In this document: piece after piece, positions 1 to 7,102 of the stretch
Layout: each line of letters begins with the position of its first letter
How positions within the stretch are numbered: the stretch's first letter is position 1
Source of the DNA: Desulfarculaceae bacterium
GTDB lineage: Bacteria; Desulfobacterota; Desulfarculia; Desulfarculales; Desulfarculaceae
Assembly: GCA_021737645.1 (NCBI GenBank)
Contig: JAIPDO010000009.1
Coordinates: forward strand, 1 to 64,000
Direction: 5' to 3'
Length of the DNA: 64,000 nucleotides
The notes under the pieces: model-generated
What the model was told of the DNA's origin: nothing
Databases searched by the model: none
The model's input: the letters and a program-made list of their open reading frames with translations, nothing else
Position numbers and translations under genes: made by a program

Positions 1-468
<468 letters not shown>

Positions 469-580
469 TATTGGAAATACCGTGTCTAAACACGGATTTT
501 ATCGGAATGACTTGACCCGTCTTAACGTATGTCTTTTACCCGCTATTCAGTTTTCAGAGATCAAATTGGCGTGAGGCGTA

Positions 581-608
581 AGATTACCACCTCGCTGGCT
601 CTTGTCAA
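581..608 (-). promoter_or_regulatory. rrn promoter P2 (proximal)
   Basis: On the minus strand TTGACA (603-608) is followed after 16 bp by TAATCT (581-586). Transcription would begin near 575 and give a leader of about 105 nt before the 16S 5' end, a normal arrangement for rRNA operons. Seen directly: the two hexamers and spacing. Activity is inferred. Confidence 0.7.
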
Positions 609-736
609 GTCCAGCGCGCGTTTTCGCGTTGGTGGGCTCTATGTGCCCGACGCCTTAAGTCTTTTTTCAGAGACCTGCCGGTTGCTGTGCTTCCGGCCTT
701 GCCGGTCGAACCAAGTTCGTGTCGGCAACGAGAGGG

Positions 737-764
737 ATATTACCAGAACCCCCCGTGTCTGCAA
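737..764 (-). promoter_or_regulatory. rrn promoter P1 (distal)
   Basis: On the minus strand TTGCAG (759-764) and TAATAT (737-742) are separated by 16 bp, the same spacing as the proximal promoter. Both -10 boxes are preceded by GG. A T/A-rich stretch lies just upstream (765-790) where an UP element would be expected. Tandem P1/P2 promoters are usual for rRNA operons; this distal one is the weaker match. Confidence 0.5.
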
Positions 765-852
765 CACAAAAAACACATTTTCAGAGAAAAAGGCTTCCCG
801 TGTCGCCAGGTCGCCCCCCCTATGCCCTCTCTCGGGGGTCGCTAGGCAACTA

Positions 853-868
853 CTACCATATATGGTAG
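853..868. repeat. 16-bp perfect palindrome upstream of the rrn promoters
   Basis: CTACCATATATGGTAG reads the same on both strands. It lies about 90 bp upstream of the distal rrn promoter and could be a protein-binding site, or overlap a further promoter (TTGATT, 18 bp, TACCAT on the minus strand). Function unknown. Confidence 0.5.
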
Positions 869-997
869 CCGACCCCTGGCCACAAAATCAACCTTTTCCT
901 GGCGTTTTGCTTGCCCAGGCCGGCCAAACCACCATCCGCGAGGCCGGGGAGCAAATTTAAGGGAACTCGGGGCGCTAAACAGGCTCTCGGCCAGCCG

Positions 998-1064
998 CCA
1001 AGCTCCATATATATAGATGCTGGTCCCGGCCAGGCCAGAATCCAAGCTCCATATATATAGATGC
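998..1064. repeat. Two exact 23-bp direct repeats, 44-bp period
   Basis: The 23-bp unit beginning CCAAGCTCC and ending TATAGATGC occurs at 998-1020 and again, identically, at 1042-1064. Each contains an alternating TA core. They stand far upstream of the rrn promoters and just downstream of the gene ending at 1105. They may be regulator-binding sites or remnants of a duplication. Confidence 0.7.
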
Positions 1065-1104
1065 GAAGGAGGGGTGCAGTTTGATCAGGGGTAGCAGGCT
1101 GCGC

Positions 1105-1911
1105 TTACTCAAACGGCCTGAAGCGCACGAACACCTGATCGCTGTTCAGGCGTTTGACCGCCTGGGCGATAAGGCGGTTGACCTCCGGGCCTGGCGTGGT
1201 GGGCTGGGCCAGGGCCGGGCTCTCGGCCAGCTCCTCGGCGTCCAGGGGGTCGAAGAGAAAGGCCTGGGCGCTGACCTCCTTCACGGCCCGCCCGGCCGGC
1301 GTCAGGCCGTAGGTGGTGACCCCGTGGCGGCTGACGATGCGCCAGACGATGCGCCCACTTGGGTGCTCGGCCCAAAAGCGGCGGGATAGCAGCTCGGCCG
1401 CGTTGATGTCCTGGGCCGAGGGCAGGGCCTCCTCCACGGTTTTTATCAGGCGCTTGTCGGCGTGGTAGGTGTCGCGGATAAAGGCGGTCTTGGGGTGGAT
1501 GTGGTAGATGGCCAGGTCGTCGTATTTTTTTAGCAAGCCGTAGACGTACACCTCGATGCCGATGTAGTTGCCGTCCCTGGTGGTGCGCTCACAGCAGCCC
1601 AGCTCGACCCAGAGCTTTTGCCCCGGCAGGTAGGCCCATATCTCCTCAAAGTCCGGCTTAGCGCACAGGGCGCGCATCTGGGCCTCGCCACGGGCCATGT
1701 ACGCGCGCACCACGGCCCGATAAGCAGGCGAGCGGTTGACCCGCAGCGAGGGCTCATCGCGCCAGGGCCGGGGCTCTGCCTCGGCATGGGCCATCACCGG
1801 AGCCAGCAAACATGCGGCCATCAGAGCCGCCGCCGCCAAGGCCCATAAATACAGGCCAATTGGTGAGCTCGCGTTTCGGCGTTTATTCATCGGTGATTTA
1901 TCGCGATGCAT
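1105..1911 (-). CDS. Exported protein of unknown function with a JAMM-like His/Ser/Asp pattern
   Basis: Not recognised as a named family. Residues 18-44 form a hydrophobic signal segment ending near AHA-EAEP, so the protein is probably exported. The middle holds paired cysteines (LGCCERT, 106-107), then IYHIHPKT (His137, His139) and PSAQD (Ser165, Asp168). HxHP followed by PSxxD recalls the metal site of JAMM/JAB proteases, but the spacing between the parts is much longer than in canonical JAMM proteins, so this is only a resemblance. The C-terminal part is charged with no clear motif. An internal start at Met8 (1890) is as good as Met1; neither has a strong ribosome-binding site. Transcribed on its own. 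Confidence 0.75.
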   Translation of the reverse strand: MHRDKSPMNKRRNASSPIGLYLWALAAAALMAACLLAPVMAHAEAEPRPWRDEPSLRVNRSPAYRAVVRAYMARGEAQMRALCAKPDFEEIWAYLPGQKLWVELGCCERTTRDGNYIGIEVYVYGLLKKYDDLAIYHIHPKTAFIRDTYHADKRLIKTVEEALPSAQDINAAELLSRRFWAEHPSGRIVWRIVSRHGVTTYGLTPAGRAVKEVSAQAFLFDPLDAEELAESPALAQPTTPGPEVNRLIAQAVKRLNSDQVFVRFRPFE

Positions 1912-2003
1912 CTTTGCGCTTTATGCATGGGCCGCGATGACGACAGCGGCCATAATCAGCCGTAGCTATCGTCACCGCGGCGCAACCGTCTGGCGGCGTT
2001 GGT

Positions 2004-2360
2004 CTAGACCACGGGCTCCGTGCCGGGCAGGGGAGGCGTTACGCTCGCCTGGGTGGGCATGGGCGGGGGCGCCACGCCCTTGGCCTCGGCCATCTGCTCC
2101 AGCAGATCCTTGATGCGGAAGAACACCATGATGACCTCCATGTAGATGCGCGCGAAGATCACCCCGATGAAGGCCACGATCACCGCGATGACCAGGGCCA
2201 GCAGGCCGTAGCCGAAGCCCGCCGTGAAACCGGTGATGATGGACACCAGGCAATAAAAGGCGATGCCGACCAGGAGCAGGCCGTAGAGCACCTTGATGTA
2301 GCTGGGGGCCACCATTTTCTTGAACGAAAAATCGAACAGGTCGGCGATGGGGTTGGACAT
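2004..2360 (-). CDS. DUF4282 small integral membrane protein
   Basis: The 118-residue protein matches the DUF4282 pattern: an N-terminal FDFSFKKMVAPSYIKVLYGL stretch leading into a first membrane helix, then a second helix over a run of A, L, I and V. A charged segment (RIKDLLEQMAEAKG) and a proline-rich tail follow. Two transmembrane segments are predicted; function of the family is unknown. The start at 2360 is chosen over a longer frame because CGGGAGGAAAATT precedes it with ideal spacing and the domain begins immediately. It lies downstream of tyrS but is separated from it by a terminator-like hairpin. Confidence 0.88.
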   Translation of the reverse strand: MSNPIADLFDFSFKKMVAPSYIKVLYGLLLVGIAFYCLVSIITGFTAGFGYGLLALVIAVIVAFIGVIFARIYMEVIMVFFRIKDLLEQMAEAKGVAPPPMPTQASVTPPLPGTEPVV

Positions 2361-2402
2361 AATTTTCCTCCCGTTGGGAAGTTGGGTACCTGAACCATTG
2401 TA

Positions 2403-2440
2403 CCCAAAAAGCACCGCCCACCGCAGAAAGCGATGGGCGG
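2403..2440 (-). terminator. Rho-independent terminator downstream of tyrS
   Basis: On the minus strand CCGCCCA (2434-2440) pairs with TGGGCGG (2414-2420) around a 13-nt loop, then TGCTTTTT follows. It lies between the tyrS stop and the DUF4282 start. Confidence 0.65.
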
Positions 2441-2470
2441 ACGCGAAGTTGTCACGGGAGGGTAAAAAAC

Positions 2471-3697
2471 TTACTCGGGCACCACCCGGTGATGCTTCTT
2501 TTTGCCCGCGCGCAGCCAGATGGCCCCGTCGTCGCCGGCCATGTCCAGGGTGATGGGCTGGTCAAAGGCCTCCACCCGCTGCTCGCCCACGTAGGCCCCG
2601 CCCTGGGTTATCAGCCGCCGGGCCTCGGAGGAGCTTTTGGTCAGCCCCACCTCGTTGAACAGCATGAAGGCGGGCACGCCCTCGGCCAGGCGAGCCTTGT
2701 CCATGGTGCTGCTGGGAACGCCGTCCGCCTTGGTTCCGCCGCTAAAGGCGGCCTGGGCGGCGGCCTGGGCCTTTTTGGCCTCGTCCTCGCCGTGCACGAA
2801 CTTGGTCACCTCAAAGGCCAAGACCTGCTTGGCCTGGTTGATGGCCGAGCCCTCCAGGCGCGAAAGCTCCTCGATCTGCTCCAACGGCAGGAAGGTGAAC
2901 AGCTTGAGGAAGCGGTCCACGTCGGCGTCGGTGGTGTTCACCCAGTATTGATAAAAGTCGTAGGGGCTGGTGCGCTCGGCGTCCAGCCACACCGTGCCCG
3001 CGTGGGTCTTGCCCATCTTCTGGCCGGTGCTGGTGGTGATAAGCGGGAAGGTGAGGCCGTAGACGGTCTGGCCCACCATGCGCCGGGTGAGGTCCACCCC
3101 GGCCACGATGTTGCCCCACTGGTCGTTGCCGCCCATCTGCAGCTTGCAGCCCTGGTGCTTGCACAAATGCATGAAGTCGTAGGCCTGCAGGATCATGTAG
3201 TTGAACTCGATGAAGCTAAGGCCCGTCTCCAGGCGCAGCTTCACGCTCTCGGCGGCCAGCATGCGGTTCACCGAAAAATGGCGGCCCACGTCCCTGAGCA
3301 TCTCGATGTAGTTCAGCGAGGCCAGCCAATCCGCGTTGTTGACCATCATGGCCTTGTCCGGGCCGAACTCCAGGAAGGGGGAGAGCTGGTTTTTGATGGC
3401 CTCGGCGTTGGCGGCCAGCTCCTCCAGGGAGAGGATCTTGCGCATCTCGGTCTTGCCCGAGGGGTCGCCCACCATGCCCGTGCCCCCGCCCACCAGCACG
3501 ATGGGCCGGTGCCCGGCGCGCTGCAAATGCACTAGCGAAAGGATGGGGATGAGGCTGCCCACGTGCAGGCTGGTGGCGGTGGGGTCAAAGCCGATGTAGC
3601 CCAGCACGGTTTCGGCGGCAAAGAGCTTGCTCAGCTCGTCCTCGTCGGTGCACTGGGCCACGTAGCCGCGCTCTAGAAAAGTGTCGTATACGCTCAC
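2471..3697 (-). CDS. tyrS: Tyrosyl-tRNA synthetase
   Basis: Class I aminoacyl-tRNA synthetase that charges tRNA-Tyr in the cytoplasm. The HIGH-type signature is HVGS at 45-48 after GYIGFDPTA. The tyrosine-binding pocket region includes GGNDQWGN (about 189-196). The KMSKS-type loop is KMGKT at 227-231, a variant seen in many active TyrRS enzymes. A C-terminal S4 RNA-binding domain occupies about 340-405 (SSSEARRLITQGGAYV). The 408-residue length is normal. The terminator at 2403-2440 closes the unit. No T-box or other upstream leader structure was noticed between 3698 and 3900. Confidence 0.97.
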   Translation of the reverse strand: MSVYDTFLERGYVAQCTDEDELSKLFAAETVLGYIGFDPTATSLHVGSLIPILSLVHLQRAGHRPIVLVGGGTGMVGDPSGKTEMRKILSLEELAANAEAIKNQLSPFLEFGPDKAMMVNNADWLASLNYIEMLRDVGRHFSVNRMLAAESVKLRLETGLSFIEFNYMILQAYDFMHLCKHQGCKLQMGGNDQWGNIVAGVDLTRRMVGQTVYGLTFPLITTSTGQKMGKTHAGTVWLDAERTSPYDFYQYWVNTTDADVDRFLKLFTFLPLEQIEELSRLEGSAINQAKQVLAFEVTKFVHGEDEAKKAQAAAQAAFSGGTKADGVPSSTMDKARLAEGVPAFMLFNEVGLTKSSSEARRLITQGGAYVGEQRVEAFDQPITLDMAGDDGAIWLRAGKKKHHRVVPE

Positions 3698-3914
3698 GGT
3701 AAAAGCCTCTGTTGGTTTGCTGTATAGAATTGGCTCAAGGTGATATAACCCGAACCTGCGGGTTTGTCACGGAATTTGCGTGTTTTATGTAGGCTAGATG
3801 GTTGGGGCGAAGCCCCAATAGTACAAGGCGCGGCGGGAGCTATGGGCGGTGGCGGTCATAGTGGGAGCATTATAGCTGGGGAGAGGGGAGGGGGGCAATG
3901 GGGAAGGGGAGGTA

Positions 3915-3964
3915 CGGCCAAACCTCTTGTGCCTGCGGCACCCAGGCAGCGAGCTGTCCGGGCA
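3915..3964. repeat. Left copy of a ~50-bp direct repeat flanking the AT-rich island
   Basis: The segment beginning CGGCCAAACCTCTTG and ending GAGCTGTCCGGGC matches 6754-6803 with two internal differences, in the same orientation. Its second half is a near-palindrome (CCAGGCAG-CGAG-CTGTCCGG). The two copies bracket the three-gene island at 3984-6526. The surrounding GA/GC-rich text (3830-3970) resembles the intergenic repeats near 6640-6890. Confidence 0.75.
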
Positions 3965-3983
3965 CTCGCGGTAAGCGACAAAT

Positions 3984-5093
3984 TTAAAACAACGAATTAC
4001 TGATAACTTTATTTTTTTCCTTTAAGTCCTTATATAACTTCGATTCGCCGCTTGTCCCCGGAGGATAGTTTTCTGTACTAAAGTCCTCATCAATGAGATC
4101 CGCATTCGCAAAAACATACTCAAAATAGTCTAAGGGAACAATACGATCTTCTTTGCCATAGTTTTTATACACATCTTCAAGGAACCTCATCGCTGCGGCA
4201 AATCCTTGCGTACGATTTAGTATTAGACCTTTTTCCTTGGACATCCATGCCTCTGGCCAGCGCTGTGATATTGCAGTAAAGAAATTCCATAATATCTTGG
4301 CAATCTCGGCATCCTTTTCATCAATAAATAAATTTCTAAATATTGTCTTAGCTACAAGACTATTTACCCTTCCAAGCTTTTTACCTCGTTTTATAGAGTC
4401 CCTATCTGCCATTGCATCTTTAGTAATGTACGGCAGAAGTCGATCAACAAATGCCGCTTGCGTTATATATTCAAAATCATTGCCGGTTGCCTTGCCCAAA
4501 ATTTTTATTCTACCATTTAAAGGGCTTAAATCTTTATAATTTAGCAGCTTAGCTATATCATGACACGTCTTATGAGGACTCCTATTTTTTGCGAACTCAT
4601 TAAGATCGTAAGCCAAAGACTTGCTAACTTTTGTTTGGTTAAGATTTATTGTTGCAAAAACATAGGCCTGGTCTTCTAAATCCATATCAATAAATATCGT
4701 AACATTGACTTGAAATTCATCGCCATTAAACCCCTCTAACCCTGCGATTCTATGCTGTCCATCTATAATTTTAGCTATATCCTTTTCGTTGGATATACGC
4801 ATAATTCTTTCGTGTTTGTCATATTCAGCTCTTCCTCTTTCTATCGCTAAAATTACTCCGGTTGGAAAAGCAGCGTCTATAGTGTTAACATATTGTTTTA
4901 AAATTTCTACTCTAGAAGAAACTAATGGCCTCTGCACACCTACAATCATTTCAACATCGCGCTCACTAATTCTACGGATATCGGCTTTAGATATATGTAT
5001 GAGGTCTTTGTAGCCAATCGCTCCGACATAAAACGTTCCTATAGGTTGAGCAACCTCTATACACGGGAAACAAATCGTTCTGTTACTTTTCAT
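3984..5093 (-). CDS. DGQHR-domain protein (DndB/DpdB-like)
   Basis: A 369-residue DGQHR-family protein. Family hallmarks visible are QPIGTFYVG (16-24), GVQRPLVSSRVEILKQYV (52-69), FPTGVIL (76-82) and the signature DGQHRI (111-116). These are followed by a segment typical of the family, with INLNQTKVSKSLAYDL. Relatives include DndB, a regulator in DNA phosphorothioation, and DpdB of the 7-deazaguanine DNA-modification system, so a role in DNA modification or its control is likely; the exact activity is unknown. Start at 5093 (MKSNRT) is preferred to upstream codons because family similarity begins there. It begins 7 bp after the stop of the membrane-protein gene, so the three genes form one operon. 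Base composition is far more AT-rich than the neighbouring genes, a sign of horizontal transfer. Confidence 0.87.
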   Translation of the reverse strand: MKSNRTICFPCIEVAQPIGTFYVGAIGYKDLIHISKADIRRISERDVEMIVGVQRPLVSSRVEILKQYVNTIDAAFPTGVILAIERGRAEYDKHERIMRISNEKDIAKIIDGQHRIAGLEGFNGDEFQVNVTIFIDMDLEDQAYVFATINLNQTKVSKSLAYDLNEFAKNRSPHKTCHDIAKLLNYKDLSPLNGRIKILGKATGNDFEYITQAAFVDRLLPYITKDAMADRDSIKRGKKLGRVNSLVAKTIFRNLFIDEKDAEIAKILWNFFTAISQRWPEAWMSKEKGLILNRTQGFAAAMRFLEDVYKNYGKEDRIVPLDYFEYVFANADLIDEDFSTENYPPGTSGESKLYKDLKEKNKVISNSLF

Positions 5094-5100
5094 CACTGTC

Positions 5101-5652
5101 TCACAACCTATCAAATTCATTTGACAAATTTTCCATGCGATCATTCCGCTCTTCTTGTAAGTCTATTCCTTCCGCAGCCTTATCAAAGAGATCAGACATG
5201 AAATATATCAACGCCGCCCCTACGTATAAACTAAAAGAAATGGTAAAAAAAACATCGTTATTTAATTCAAAAACATAAGTCTCGCCTATTATCTTTTCCG
5301 CAATTAATGCTAGCACGGTGTAAATCACGCTTGCTACAACTACTATACCAATCGAAAAGATACCGAACAAAGACCTGAAGGGGAATTTTGCAGCACTATA
5401 ATCTTTAAACACCAAGTGTGCAGAAGCCACAACTAGGGCAGCACTATATAGCGCAAATTCCCCTTTCATAAAGAACTGACTAACCGACCATTTACGGTTA
5501 AAAATCATCACAACAACAATGCTTACTAATAGAGGAAACAAGCTGCCTAGCACATTTAGAAGAGATTTCCCTATAGAGGACGCGACATACCTGCGCTTTA
5601 TTGCGCTCATGATATGCATATTAGTTACATTACCGGCCATCGCCTGCCTCAT
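5101..5652 (-). CDS. Four-helix membrane protein of the AT-rich island, unknown function
   Basis: The frame encodes 183 residues with four hydrophobic segments at about 31-51, 66-83, 92-118 and 131-152, and a charged C-terminal tail (LQEERNDRMENLSNEFDRL). No enzymatic motif is seen. It overlaps the end of the methyltransferase gene by 23 bp from the first possible start; Met5 (5640) or Met15 (5610) may be the true start and no ribosome-binding site decides. It sits between a DNA methyltransferase and a DGQHR protein. Small multi-helix membrane proteins in such settings are often effectors of abortive-infection systems, but that role here is inference only. Confidence 0.8.
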   Translation of the reverse strand: MRQAMAGNVTNMHIMSAIKRRYVASSIGKSLLNVLGSLFPLLVSIVVVMIFNRKWSVSQFFMKGEFALYSAALVVASAHLVFKDYSAAKFPFRSLFGIFSIGIVVVASVIYTVLALIAEKIIGETYVFELNNDVFFTISFSLYVGAALIYFMSDLFDKAAEGIDLQEERNDRMENLSNEFDRL

Positions 5653-6526
5653 AGTTAGTGATAATCAGCTCCGTTACACGCAACCTATGTGCCTTGCACG
5701 AAATAAATCGCGTTGTGGGTACTGACAAGATATTGTAATCTCGATATAGCTTTCTTATAGTTGGCACATCAGCATTCGACACCATAAAAAGCGCGCCCTT
5801 TGCATTAACTTTATTTACAAACAATGCCACCTTAATCTGATCTAATTCATCGAATCTGTCTTTTGTATAATGCGTGAAATATGCCGTACCATTAAGTGGG
5901 GGATATGGAGGATCTAAGTAGAAAAAATCCCCACTTTTAATGTCATTTTCATAACCTTCACATGATCCACTTTTAATGGATGCCTTTTGTAAGACATTGC
6001 TGGCGCTAATCAGCTGCTGTGATGTTGGATAAGGAGGAGGCTCCTTTCTACCATAAGGAACATTAAATTCCCCTTTTCGATTAACGCGAAAAATACCATT
6101 ATAGCATGCACAATTTAAGTAAATAAATCTAGCTGCCTGTTTCACATCAAAGGAGCTTGAGTTATATTTATCCCTGGTCAAATAATAAAACTTTTCGCTG
6201 TTTTTCGATACTAAATATCTCAAATATTTATGCACCTTATTCGGTTCCTCTCGGACGCATTCGTAGCACCTGATCAAGTGTTCGTTCGCATCTCCAACAA
6301 AAGCATTATGTGGAGCCAAGGCAAAAAAAAGAGAACCTGCCCCCAAAAAAGGCTCAACATAAGGTCTTTCTTCAATATCTGCTGGCAATGAATTTAATAA
6401 ATAGGGCAACAGCGCTCTTTTGCCGCCTGCCCAGCGTAAAAAAGGTTGGGGGCCTCTTCTAAGCAAACTTAACCTCGCAAAGGAATGTATACTGAACTTG
6501 GAAATGGTACCCCCCAAAACATCCAT
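5630..6526 (-). CDS. DNA adenine methyltransferase, D12/Dam class
   Basis: N6-adenine DNA methyltransferase of the alpha (D12) group, related to Dam and M.DpnII. The S-adenosylmethionine-binding motif is FLRWAGGKR (29-37), supported by VEPFLGAGSLFF (57-68). The catalytic motif IV is DPPY (205-208, in YLDPPYPP), and ITNY near the C-terminus is a frequent ending region. Length is normal for the class. The first 25 or so residues look non-native and there is no ribosome-binding site at the ATG, so the start may lie further in, for example a TTG near 6464. No restriction endonuclease is adjacent; the two following genes are a membrane protein and a DGQHR protein. Strongly AT-rich. It could be an orphan modification enzyme or the self-protecting part of a defence operon. 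Confidence 0.9.
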   Translation of the reverse strand: MDVLGGTISKFSIHSFARLSLLRRGPQPFLRWAGGKRALLPYLLNSLPADIEERPYVEPFLGAGSLFFALAPHNAFVGDANEHLIRCYECVREEPNKVHKYLRYLVSKNSEKFYYLTRDKYNSSSFDVKQAARFIYLNCACYNGIFRVNRKGEFNVPYGRKEPPPYPTSQQLISASNVLQKASIKSGSCEGYENDIKSGDFFYLDPPYPPLNGTAYFTHYTKDRFDELDQIKVALFVNKVNAKGALFMVSNADVPTIRKLYRDYNILSVPTTRFISCKAHRLRVTELIITNYEAGDGR

Positions 6527-7102
6527 ACACTACACCAACTTCCGATCACATGGAAGGCACTTTTGAGTTCGGCAGGATTAGCCTGTTTTCTCATTTGTTG
6601 ATTTAGACAATTGTTGCAACGCTATCTCGGCTTGCCACGGCCCGGTGGGCGGACCGCGCACCTTCTCCCGCGCCGACCACACCGCCGGGCCTGGCGATGA
6701 CGGCTATGGCTGTATGGGGCAGGGGAGGGCGCTCGGGGTAGGGTGAATGCGCCCGGCCAAACCTCTTGTGCCTGCGGCACCCAGACAGCGAGCTGTCTGG
6801 GCCACCCGCCCGGCGGGCGCTCCGCGTAGCTTTCCCGTGCCGCCCTCTCCGCCGGGCCTCGCGATGACGGCTATGGCTGGATGGGGAAAAAGGGGTTGTT
6901 GGGTTTCGCTCCGCTCTACCCAACCTACACTATCTATATGAATTAAATTATAAAAACCGTGTAGGTTGGCGTAGAGGGCTTCCCAGCCCGAAACCCAACA
7001 ATTCCTTCGCGACCGCTGCGTGGGGGTCGGCAGCGGCTGGCATCCTTCGAGAGATTGCTTCGCTACGCTCACAACGACTAGTGGGGAGGGCGCGGGGCGG
7101 GG
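6527..7102. repeat. Intergenic repeat cluster right of the AT-rich island
   Basis: No gene is supported here. The stretch holds the right copy of the island-flanking direct repeat (6754-6803), which contains a perfect hairpin CCAGACAG-CGAG-CTGTCTGG. It also holds two blocks ending in CGCGATGACGGCTATGGCT-like text (about 6640-6710 and 6795-6890). A head-to-head pair of the TTGGGTTTCGCT...CCCAACCTAC repeat follows at 6896-6933 and 6958-7001. The two halves of this pair are inverted around an AT-rich spacer and could form one long imperfect hairpin. All three elements recur elsewhere in the window. Confidence 0.75.

Noticed and set aside
2489..3535. Long open frame opposite tyrS
   Set aside because: Low-complexity His/Gly/Leu translation typical of antisense to GC-rich genes; the tyrS strand has all family motifs. 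The same holds for long antisense frames opposite glmS, rny, atpA, atpD, mrdA and the sensor kinase.
3984..6526. AT-rich island as a prophage or integrative element
   Set aside because: No integrase, phage structural or replication gene and no tRNA junction is visible; only three genes and flanking repeats.
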